Below, in pieces: positions 18,237 through 25,327 of a stretch of 46,798 nt of DNA. The notes under the pieces were generated by a model. That model ran no database searches, had not been told where the DNA came from, and saw only the letters and a list, made by a program, of their open reading frames with translations. The position numbers were made by a program, and so were the translations under genes. This DNA is from Gp7-AA10 sp035636095 (GTDB taxonomy: Bacteria; Acidobacteriota; Thermoanaerobaculia; Gp7-AA8): the NCBI GenBank assembly GCA_035636095.1, contig DASPZU010000022.1, forward strand, positions 1 through 46,798. The letters run 5' to 3'. Each line of letters opens with the position of its first letter. Positions within the stretch are counted from its first letter, which is position 1.

Positions 18237-20242
18237 CGAACCATCGCGGAAACGAGTCCGCTCTCGTCGTCAGCAATCTTTCGGTTCTTCGCTGACGCAA
18301 TCGTCATCGTCCCCGACCAGGGACCTCGAATGCGTTCGCGCAAAACGATCACCAGGGCGCGTTCACGGATTCCGTAGCTGGGCGAGTACCAGCCATCCTC
18401 TACGCTGCTCGCTGCAGCGTTCGTCCATGAGATTTCGAACTGCCGGTTTTGAATGGTCAGCTCTGCCGTTCGCTGTCCGAGAACGACTGTTGTTTCCGGT
18501 GGAAAATGCAGAAAGCGTTCGACGTCGTGTTCGCCGATCGATCGCACCAGGTCGGTACACGAGAAGACGCCGCTCACCGCATCAAAGCGGATCTCGCGGG
18601 TGTGGAGGGCGGGATCGGGAAGAGACATGTAGCCGTCGTGCGACGCGCGGATTACGGTGTAATTGCTGTCGGCGGTGAAGCTCACGTCGTGCGGCTGCGC
18701 GGAATCGCTGATGCTCCACGTTCCGAGAATCGGCGCGATCTCGGTCCGATCGAGTCGCACTCCATTGTGAGCCGCGGTGCTCTGAAACCATCGACGCGAC
18801 TGCAGATCGCCGGTGTAAAGATAAGAACCGGGGTCGACCACGATCGGCACGCCGTCGAGGATCAGCTCGAAGCTCAACAGATCGTTGTGTCCATGACCCC
18901 CGTGCCCGCGACGTCCCACCTCGCCGACGTCGACGAACAAATGATGCTTCGCCGACCGGACGATTGCGATGCCGCCGTCTTGAAAATGCTCGACGCGATC
19001 TTCGGTCTGCTCGGGCAGCTCGCGATACGCCTCCACCGCCGCCCACCCGAGAAGAATGGGAATCGATGCCGAGAAAAAGCCGCGCGGTTTCGCGTCGTGG
19101 AAAAAACTCGCGCCGAGTGCCGCCAGCGGCCGATGATCTCTGGCCGGAAGGCCGTCGAACTGCAATAGATGTCCGTCGTCGGTGTCGCCGAGGCTCGGCG
19201 TCCACCCGTCGGTTCGGGTGTAGACATTCGTGAAACGGGTCGCGGCACGAACGCGATTTGCTGCGGCGTCGGGAATGGCGACCTGCGACTTCGAGGCCCC
19301 CATGAGCGCCAGAAGGAACAGCTCCGTGACCAGGCGGTGATAACCGATCGACTTTTCGAAGTCGACGCCGTCGGGCAGGATCTGTGATTCGATCTCCTGC
19401 ACGATCATCCGTGCGCCGTCGCAAGCCCATTGCCTGCCCGGCGGATAGGCGTCGCGAAGCGCGAGCCCGAGGAGAAAAATACAGACCGCGTTTGCGGCGT
19501 AGTGGTTGCCGCCGATCTCGTTGAGCTCCATGTTGCGGGCCACAAACTCGCCGTGGAGGGTGAGCAAGATCGCGAGCGTCTTCAGATCGCGCGGAGCGGC
19601 TTTCGCGGCCATCAGGATTTGAAAAACGAGCAACAGCGCGATGCCGCGCGCCGACGCTTCCATCGGATACCAGTTGATGGAGTGCGCCAGCGGATTTTGC
19701 TCGCTCCAATCGCGGATGATGTCGAGAGCCTGACGTACGCGCGTCTCGTCGCCGTCGAGCAACGCGCCGGTGACAAGCGGCAGCAGAAACGCCATCCGCG
19801 ACAGTTCCCACGGGTATTTCACGTCGTACGGAACTGTGCGGGCCTCGTAAAAATCGTAACGGCTGTAATCGTCGGTCGGCCAATGGCGCCCGAAACGCCA
19901 GTCCGTGTGCCACGGCCACGGAGCGTTCTGCGGGAGAGGCGCGCCGAGAATTGAAAAACGTTTGCTGGCGATCGCTTCGGCACGGTCCAGCAGCGAACGC
20001 CGATCGATCAGACCTCGAGCTGCGGACATTCCGAGTGCATCCTTCGCGTCATCAGCGACCAGACAGCGTGGCGCTGCCACCAGAGCCTCGACGCGGACAT
20101 CCGTCCAGAAGTTCGCGACCGAACGTTGGAGCCGTTGCCAGCCGCGTGTGTGACGCATCCACACAAGCCTCACCTCCTGCGTTCCGCGACAGGCGATCAC
20201 TCGCAGCGGCTTGCGGCTAACTCGACGAAGGCGTTCGATCAC
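18233..20242 (-). CDS. Heparinase II/III family polysaccharide lyase-like protein
   Basis: A protein of 669 residues. The first ~400 residues fit the alpha-toroid of alginate/heparin lyases (NWYPMEASARGIALLLVFQ, GNHYAANAVCIFLLGLAL), and the second part has the heparinase II/III hallmark GGHGHNDLLSFEL then VDPGSYLYTGD and STAAHNGVRLD. The family cleaves uronic-acid-containing polysaccharides by beta-elimination. No clear signal peptide is visible, so it may be exported by another route or act on precursors; editing or trimming of the polymer is a reasonable guess. The start is GTG 20242, three bases after the dehydrogenase stop. Confidence 0.9.
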   Translation of the reverse strand: MIERLRRVSRKPLRVIACRGTQEVRLVWMRHTRGWQRLQRSVANFWTDVRVEALVAAPRCLVADDAKDALGMSAARGLIDRRSLLDRAEAIASKRFSILGAPLPQNAPWPWHTDWRFGRHWPTDDYSRYDFYEARTVPYDVKYPWELSRMAFLLPLVTGALLDGDETRVRQALDIIRDWSEQNPLAHSINWYPMEASARGIALLLVFQILMAAKAAPRDLKTLAILLTLHGEFVARNMELNEIGGNHYAANAVCIFLLGLALRDAYPPGRQWACDGARMIVQEIESQILPDGVDFEKSIGYHRLVTELFLLALMGASKSQVAIPDAAANRVRAATRFTNVYTRTDGWTPSLGDTDDGHLLQFDGLPARDHRPLAALGASFFHDAKPRGFFSASIPILLGWAAVEAYRELPEQTEDRVEHFQDGGIAIVRSAKHHLFVDVGEVGRRGHGGHGHNDLLSFELILDGVPIVVDPGSYLYTGDLQSRRWFQSTAAHNGVRLDRTEIAPILGTWSISDSAQPHDVSFTADSNYTVIRASHDGYMSLPDPALHTREIRFDAVSGVFSCTDLVRSIGEHDVERFLHFPPETTVVLGQRTAELTIQNRQFEISWTNAAASSVEDGWYSPSYGIRERALVIVLRERIRGPWSGTMTIASAKNRKIADDESGLVSAMVR

Positions 20243-20245
20243 GGT

Positions 20246-21595
20246 TCAGGCTTTGACGAGCCGGTATGCGTCCCCGGCCGCTGGCGAGGGCACGATGTTC
20301 CGCGTGTCGATCACCAGCTTGGTGCGGCGGTAGAGATTACGGTCGTGGAATTGAGAATGTGCGGTCGCGATCACCACGGCGTCGAACTCTTCGAACGCCT
20401 CGGCGGAACATGGAATAGACTCGAGTTGGAGGTCATGCTTGCGCACCTTCCGCGCCACCGGAATGTAAGGGTCGCAATAGCTGATCTCGGCGCCCCCCGC
20501 GAGCAGCAACTCCAGAATCTCGAACGAGGGCGACTCGCGGTCATCATCGATGTCGGGCTTGTAGGACAAACCGAGCACGACAACCTTCGCACCGCGAATG
20601 CTCTTGCCATCGTCGTTGAGTGCCGCGATCGTCTTTTCGATGACGTGGTGGGGCATGGACGTGTTGATCTCGCCGGCCAGTTCGATGAAGCGGGCCCACA
20701 CTCCGAATTCGGCGGCCTTCCACGACAGATAAAACGGATCGAGCGGAATGCAGTGTCCTCCCAGGCCTGGACCGGGATAAAACGGCATGAAGCCGAAAGG
20801 CTTCGTCTTGGCGGCTTCGATCACCTGCCAAACGTCGATGCCCATGCGATCGAAGACGATCTTCAATTCATTCACCAGCGCGATGTTCACCGCCCGGAAG
20901 ACGTTCTCCAACAGCTTGGCCGACTCCGCGATCTCCACCGAGCTCACCGGCACCACCCGCTCAACGGCCGCGCTGTAGAGGAGCTCCGCGGCGCGGAGGG
21001 AATGTGCATCCATTCCTCCCACGACCTTGGGGATCGTACGGGTATTGAAATTCGGGTTTCCGGGATCCTCGCGTTCTGGCGAGAATGCCAGGAAGAAATC
21101 GCGGCCGCACTGCAGTCCCGACGCCTCGAGGCGTGGCAGGAGCTCCTCGCGCGTCGTGCCTGGATAGGTCGTCGACTCGAGCACGATCAACTGTCCGCGC
21201 CGGACGTATTTCGCGACCGTTTCTGCCGTCATCCGAATGTATTGGAGATCGGGCTCCCGGTGAATTCCGAGGGGCGTGGGGACGCAGATGATGATGGCGT
21301 CACACTTCGCGAGATGCTCGAAGTTCGTCGTCGCGATTGCCCGTTTTCGCTCGAAGGCTTTCTTGATGCGATCGAGCCCGATGTGCCGGATGTACGACTC
21401 GCCGCGGCTGAGCATCTCCGTTTTGTTCGCGTCGACATCGAAGCCGGTGACCGGAAAGCCGGCTTCCTCGAAAAGCAACACCAGCGGCAGTCCCACATAG
21501 CCGAGACCGATCACCCCAATCGACGCCGTTCGCGCTCGAATGCGATGCAGCAGTTGGTCGATCGTCTGCTCCTGCGTCGCGACGGATGAGGTCAT
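20246..21595 (-). CDS. UDP-sugar 6-dehydrogenase (UDP-GlcNAc/ManNAc dehydrogenase type)
   Basis: A protein of about 449 residues from ATG 21595. It has the NAD motif IGVIGLGYVGLPLVLLFE, VCVPTPLG, ESTTYPGTT, SPEREDPGN, AESAKLLENVFRAVNIALVNE and the catalytic Cys in GLGGHCIPLDPFYL, followed by VLGLSYKPDIDD. It resembles the WbpA/TviB group, which oxidises the C6 hydroxyl of UDP-N-acetylhexosamines to a carboxylate in two NAD-dependent steps. GGAG lies six bases before ATG 21595; ATG 21598 and an in-frame upstream start at 21649 are alternatives. Its uronate product is the natural substrate for the two amidotransferases. Confidence 0.92.
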   Translation of the reverse strand: MTSSVATQEQTIDQLLHRIRARTASIGVIGLGYVGLPLVLLFEEAGFPVTGFDVDANKTEMLSRGESYIRHIGLDRIKKAFERKRAIATTNFEHLAKCDAIIICVPTPLGIHREPDLQYIRMTAETVAKYVRRGQLIVLESTTYPGTTREELLPRLEASGLQCGRDFFLAFSPEREDPGNPNFNTRTIPKVVGGMDAHSLRAAELLYSAAVERVVPVSSVEIAESAKLLENVFRAVNIALVNELKIVFDRMGIDVWQVIEAAKTKPFGFMPFYPGPGLGGHCIPLDPFYLSWKAAEFGVWARFIELAGEINTSMPHHVIEKTIAALNDDGKSIRGAKVVVLGLSYKPDIDDDRESPSFEILELLLAGGAEISYCDPYIPVARKVRKHDLQLESIPCSAEAFEEFDAVVIATAHSQFHDRNLYRRTKLVIDTRNIVPSPAAGDAYRLVKA

Positions 21596-21690
21596 CATTG
21601 ACTCCAACTCCTCGATGCGCGGACGGGCTCCGCCCCCTTCGGTGTCCATGCGCCGAGTGGCGCTGCCTTAACCGACGACATGCGGGGTCT

Positions 21691-21718
21691 GTGAGTTCGC
21701 CGCAAGCGGCGAGCTCAC
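21691..21718. terminator. Strong hairpin overlapping the regulator stop codon
   Basis: GTGAGTTCGCCG and CGGCGAGCTCAC form a 12-bp stem (one G-U pair) with a CAAG loop. The structure includes the stop codon of the MarR-type gene and lies between it and the 19-kb EPS gene run. With no T-run it is not a standard terminator; it may attenuate, process or stabilise the transcript. Confidence 0.5.
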
Positions 21719-22080
21719 GGTATGGTGGCGTTCTCCGAATTTGTCGCGTCGTTGTCGGCCAACTCTTTCGTGAGTCGCTCGATTTCGGCGCTGATGGAGT
21801 CGTATTCGGCCAGCTTTCGCTTCAGGAATCGAGAAGTGACGTTGATCCTTTCCTCGATGCCTTTGGGCGTGAGAACGTAGGCGTACGCCAGTTTTTTCTT
21901 GCTCCCACGGAAGTTGCGCATCTTCAGCAATCCCTTGGCAATCAGGGCCTGCAGGCAGTAATTGATCTTGCCCAGGCTGGCGCCGAGGTGCTTGGCAAGC
22001 TCGCGCTGTGAAGCGTCCGGATGCTCCTCCAAATAGCGGAGAAGCCGGTAGCGGATTTCGTCGGAGACCGAGCGCGACAT
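21715..22080 (-). CDS. EPS-associated MarR-family winged-helix regulator
   Basis: A protein of 121 residues. A winged helix-turn-helix covers about residues 5-75: RYRLLRYLEEHPDASQRELA, then GKINYCLQALIAKGLLKM as recognition helix and wing. A C-terminal coiled-coil-like helix (FLKRKLAEYDSISAEIERL) probably dimerises it. This matches the small MarR-type regulators repeatedly found in EPS loci. It is the first gene of the minus-strand EPS run and ends 119 bp before the dehydrogenase start. No Shine-Dalgarno is seen before ATG 22080; instead a perfect palindrome begins four bases upstream, pointing to autoregulation. Confidence 0.9.
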   Translation of the reverse strand: MSRSVSDEIRYRLLRYLEEHPDASQRELAKHLGASLGKINYCLQALIAKGLLKMRNFRGSKKKLAYAYVLTPKGIEERINVTSRFLKRKLAEYDSISAEIERLTKELADNDATNSENATIP

Positions 22081-22083
22081 AAC

Positions 22084-22100
22084 CGTTCAACGATTGAACG
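22084..22100. promoter_or_regulatory. Perfect palindrome, probable operator of the EPS regulator
   Basis: CGTTCAA-CGA-TTGAACG is a perfect 7-3-7 inverted repeat ending four bases before the regulator start codon. A further TTGAA half-site lies at about 22107-22111. The size and symmetry suit a winged-helix dimer. Binding here would block initiation of the minus-strand unit; target identity is inferred from position. Confidence 0.6.
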
Positions 22101-22187
22101 ATCGGATTGAAACACATCCCTTACACCAAACGCAACCGGGACATCGAAGATCGCGGGCATTCAGCTCGCTCAGGCGAGGGCGGCAGA

Positions 22188-22216
22188 GTCTTTGCCACTC
22201 GGCCAGAGGCAAAGAC
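22188..22216. repeat. Inverted repeat in the divergent control region
   Basis: GTCTTTGCC and GGCAAAGAC form a perfect 9-bp stem with an 11-nt loop. It could be a regulator site or RNA hairpin; there is no adjoining T-run. Confidence 0.45.
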
Positions 22217-22355
22217 GAGAAATCACCCCCTCATGCCGCAGCCGCTGTTTGACGTAAACTGGCGGGTACGGTCGGGGGCAACAGAGCTGTAGAGGTGGCA
22301 GAATATGTGGAAGGACCCGCAGGAGCGGAGTGACCGCAGAGCATTCAGTTCTTGA

Positions 22356-22361
22356 TATAAT
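22356..22361 (+). promoter_or_regulatory. Predicted -10 element for the secreted protein at 22463
   Basis: A consensus TATAAT in an AT-rich patch. A partial -35 (GTGACC, 22330-22335) is 20 bases upstream, longer than ideal, so an activator or alternative -35 may be involved. The implied leader is about 95 nt. Confidence 0.45.
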
Positions 22362-22462
22362 TGAAAAATACAATTCTGTTCTTAGCCGAACCCGGCTTCT
22401 TCAAGAGAGAGAACCGGAGGGAAGCTTCTTCCCGGCGTGAACAACTGCCGAAAGGATGAATC

Positions 22463-23479
22463 ATGAGCTTTAATGATCGAGCGGTAAAGGCGACGAATTC
22501 CATTACGAAAATTCTTGCGATCGCGGTCATCGGTTTCTCGTTCGTCGCGGCCTCAGCCCTGGCGCAGAACACGACATTTCCCGGCTCGGTCATCGTTGCG
22601 AACGGTTTTGACGTGGAATGGGGCAACACCTCCTCTCGGATCATCGGCCTTGCTGGTTCAAGTGGCTTCCTGAACATCGTGACCAATAGCGCGACTCGCA
22701 TGTTCATCGATGCATCAGGTACCGTGACGATGGGGGGGAGTCTCGGCGTAGGGTCAGCCGCACCGGTTCGAAAGTTGGATGTCGATGGTTATCTGGCGGT
22801 GTCGAATAACGGAGCCGTCGAGGTCTACAACACCGCAATCAGCACCGGCAATTTTGAAAAATTCTTGATCGCGTTCTCGGGAAACAAAGGGAAAATCATT
22901 TCTAGCTCGGGCGGCACGGGCACCCTGCGTCCGATCCAGATCACCACCGGCGGCGCCGTGGGATTGAATGTCGATGTGAGCGGTTTCGTTGGCATCGGCA
23001 CCACCACGCCCACACAAGTCCTCGACATCGCGGGGAACGTCAACGTGTCCGGTAACATCGCTGCCAAATACCAGGATGTCGCCGAATGGGTAGCAGCCAC
23101 CGAAACCATGGAACCGGGAACTGTGGTCGTCCTCAATCCTGAAAAGCCAAATGAAGTCATGCCTTCGATTCGCAGCTACGACACAGCGGTGGCGGGTATT
23201 GTCTCTGCCAATCCCGGATTGATCCTGGGTGAGCCAGCCAAGTCGAAGGCGCAGATTGCCACCTCCGGACGCGTGAGAGTCAAAGCCATTGCCACTTCGC
23301 AACCGATCCACATCGGCGACCTCCTCGTCACGAGCGGGAAGAGGGGAATGGCGATGAAATCGGAGCCGATCGAGATCGGAGCCCGCAGCTTTCACCAACC
23401 CGGAACGATCATCGGAAAGGCTCTCGAGCCGCTCAGCAACGGGGAGGGTGAAATCCTCGTCCTGCTCTCACTTCAATGA
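22463..23479 (+). CDS. Secreted tail-fibre-like protein with C-terminal peptidase-G2-like domain
   Basis: A protein of 338 residues. Residues about 15-36 are a signal peptide (ILAIAVIGFSFVAASALAQ). The middle has repeats of the G-hG-x-P-x-LDhxG type, GVGSAAPVRKLDVDG and GIGTTTPTQVLDIAG, as in trimeric tail-fibre proteins that usually end in an S74 chaperone. Here the C-terminus instead has a beta-rich domain (AKYQDVAEWV, PGTVVVLNP, GDLLVTS, GTIIGKALEPL) resembling peptidase G2 autoproteolysis domains. An AAAGGA ribosome site is six bases before ATG. A surface or matrix structural role is inferred from the neighbouring EPS genes. Confidence 0.75.
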   Translation: MSFNDRAVKATNSITKILAIAVIGFSFVAASALAQNTTFPGSVIVANGFDVEWGNTSSRIIGLAGSSGFLNIVTNSATRMFIDASGTVTMGGSLGVGSAAPVRKLDVDGYLAVSNNGAVEVYNTAISTGNFEKFLIAFSGNKGKIISSSGGTGTLRPIQITTGGAVGLNVDVSGFVGIGTTTPTQVLDIAGNVNVSGNIAAKYQDVAEWVAATETMEPGTVVVLNPEKPNEVMPSIRSYDTAVAGIVSANPGLILGEPAKSKAQIATSGRVRVKAIATSQPIHIGDLLVTSGKRGMAMKSEPIEIGARSFHQPGTIIGKALEPLSNGEGEILVLLSLQ

Positions 23480-23604
23480 GGAGTGAGCTCGTCGTTCACT
23501 AAAGTCGATCGCTTGTAGACTGACCATCGCGCCGTGATGGCGTTCGCCTGTTTGCTCAATGAAAACTTGACGCCGCCCAACTACGGCTGAGATCCTACGC
23601 TCGA

Positions 23605-25236
23605 ATGCAGACCGACTACATCGAACGTCCCACCCACCATCAGCCCGATCGAGAAATTCTCATGGACCCGCCGGAACCAGGGCTCTCTCTCAGCCACTTC
23701 GCGCAAGTGATACGCAGGTACCGGCCTGTCATCCTGCTTTCGCTGGCCTGCGTTGTCCTTGCCTTCCTCATCATCGCAGTCAGTGTGTCTCTCTTCGGCC
23801 CGTCGGAGGAGATCACGACGCAAACATTCCGCCTCGACTTTGTGGGCGCCGGCCGGGGTGAGTACCCGAACAAGACAAAATTCAACATCGCCGACATCAT
23901 CAGCGGGCCGATCGTGACTCGCGTATGGCAGGAAAACCATCTCACCGATTACATCTCGTTCGGCAATTTCAGCCGCTCTGTTTTCGTCCTGGAGTCCAAC
24001 CGGCAATACGAACAGCTTGCGGCTGAATATCAGGCCAAGCTCGCCGATGCCAAGCTCTCGCCGGTTGACCGTGAGCGCTTGCAGAGGGAATTCGAACAGA
24101 AGACCGAAAGCATCTCGAAGAACGAGTATGCCATCAGCTTCGATCACCGCAGCTTGAAACGATCGATTCCCGAGCCGCTGGCCCGAAAAGTATTACTCGA
24201 TATCCTGAACGACTGGGCCGAGTTCGCCGTCAATCAGCAGCACGTCATCGCCTATCAAGTGTCGGTGCTCTCGCCGGAAATTCTTGCTCCCAGCGCAATC
24301 GAGCAGCGCGATCTTGTGGCCGCCATCGAAGTGCTCCGATCCAAGGCCAACCGCGTCATCACGAACATTGACAAATTCGAAGGACTCCCCGGCGCCACGC
24401 TGGCAAGAACCTCTAAGGATCACATGTCGCTCGAAGAGGCGCGCATTCGTCTCGATGAAATCATGCGCTTCCGGCTCGAGCCGCTGCTGGCGGCGGTCGT
24501 TCACGCCTCCGGCCTGATCAACGATCGAGCAACCACCATTCGATTCCTCGAAAGCCAGCTCGCTTACGATCAGCGGCGGCTCGAATCAGCACAACGTCAG
24601 GCGGACTCGATTCGCGAATCGATAGCTGTCTACGAAGAGCCCGCCGCAACGGTAGCCGTTGCATCGGGAGCCGCCAAAAAGCCGGAACAGCCAAAGAGTG
24701 GCGAAGCAGTCGTGCCACAGCTCAGCGACTCGTTTCTCGATCGTCTGGTGTCGATGACCGGCCGCGCCGCTGACGCGCAGTATCGACAGGCTGTCGTCGC
24801 CGATTACCGAAAAGCGGTCGCGGACACCATTCCGCTGAAGCAGTCGGTCGCTTACGACACCACGGTTCTCGATGAGCTGCGTAAGTCCTTCGGAGGCGGA
24901 GCGGCTTTGAGCGCCGCCTCGGTGCGCTCCGAAATCGACCAAACGCGAACCGAAGTCGGGCAGCTGATCAACACCATGAACGAGCTGTTTCAAATCGTTT
25001 CGCGAAACATGACGCCCTCAACGCAGCTCTTCACCCTGACCGGGCCGCCAACCACGCGTGTGCTGCGCAGCATCGGCGCGCCGCGCCTCGCGCTCTACGG
25101 ACTGCTCGTCCTCCTCATTGCGCTGCCAACCATCATCGTCCTGTGCCTGCTCCACAATCGCGTCCGAGAAGAGGAAGCGGAGGAGGAGTATCTGCGACAG
25201 GAGAAGAAACTGACCACCGCGCAAACCCTCCCCTGA
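23605..25236 (+). CDS. Wzz-like chain-length determinant (polysaccharide co-polymerase)
   Basis: A protein of 543 residues with transmembrane helices at both ends: about residues 43-65 (VILLSLACVVLAFLIIAV) and 503-525 (LALYGLLVLLIALPTIIVL). The large periplasmic part between them is rich in predicted coiled coil (e.g. QYEQLAAEYQAKLADA, FLESQLAYDQRRLESAQ). This is the architecture of Wzz/PCP proteins, which set polymer length with Wzy. There are no Walker motifs, so it is not fused to a tyrosine kinase. ATG at 23605 and 23662 are both possible; neither has a strong ribosome site. The preceding 125 bp (23480-23604) show no clear gene. Confidence 0.75.
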   Translation: MQTDYIERPTHHQPDREILMDPPEPGLSLSHFAQVIRRYRPVILLSLACVVLAFLIIAVSVSLFGPSEEITTQTFRLDFVGAGRGEYPNKTKFNIADIISGPIVTRVWQENHLTDYISFGNFSRSVFVLESNRQYEQLAAEYQAKLADAKLSPVDRERLQREFEQKTESISKNEYAISFDHRSLKRSIPEPLARKVLLDILNDWAEFAVNQQHVIAYQVSVLSPEILAPSAIEQRDLVAAIEVLRSKANRVITNIDKFEGLPGATLARTSKDHMSLEEARIRLDEIMRFRLEPLLAAVVHASGLINDRATTIRFLESQLAYDQRRLESAQRQADSIRESIAVYEEPAATVAVASGAAKKPEQPKSGEAVVPQLSDSFLDRLVSMTGRAADAQYRQAVVADYRKAVADTIPLKQSVAYDTTVLDELRKSFGGGAALSAASVRSEIDQTRTEVGQLINTMNELFQIVSRNMTPSTQLFTLTGPPTTRVLRSIGAPRLALYGLLVLLIALPTIIVLCLLHNRVREEEAEEEYLRQEKKLTTAQTLP

Positions 25237-25291
25237 CGAATCGAGGACGAAGCCCGGACGCCCCGCCCTTGCTTTGAACATCTCTCTGATG

Positions 25292-25326
25292 CCTGGACGA
25301 CGTCGAGTATAGACGTCGCGTCCAGG
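25292..25326. terminator. Hairpin between convergent genes
   Basis: CCTGGACG plus ACGTC pair with GACGT and CGTCCAGG, a 13-bp stem with a two-base bulge and 7-nt loop. It lies between the ends of the Wzz-like gene and the first protease gene, touching the latter's stop. No T-run; a bidirectional terminator is likely. Confidence 0.5.
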
Positions 25327-25327
25327 G

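Larger units (their letters stand above)
22101..22462. other. Divergent intergenic control region
   Basis: These 362 bp separate the minus-strand EPS unit from the plus-strand secreted protein. They hold a half-site next to the operator, a perfect 9-bp inverted repeat at 22188-22216, a TATAAT at 22356-22361, and a small GGGAAG/CTTCCC hairpin at 22419-22433 in the predicted 5' leader. No convincing coding sequence is present. Confidence 0.6.

Noticed and set aside
20126..21589. Long plus-strand open frame (about 487 codons) opposite the UDP-sugar dehydrogenase
   Set aside because: The minus strand encodes a clearly recognisable dehydrogenase; the plus-strand frame has no domain and reflects GC-rich codon bias.
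22107..22292. Small plus-strand frame in the divergent control region
   Set aside because: No ribosome site or recognisable sequence; it runs through the inverted repeat and looks non-coding.
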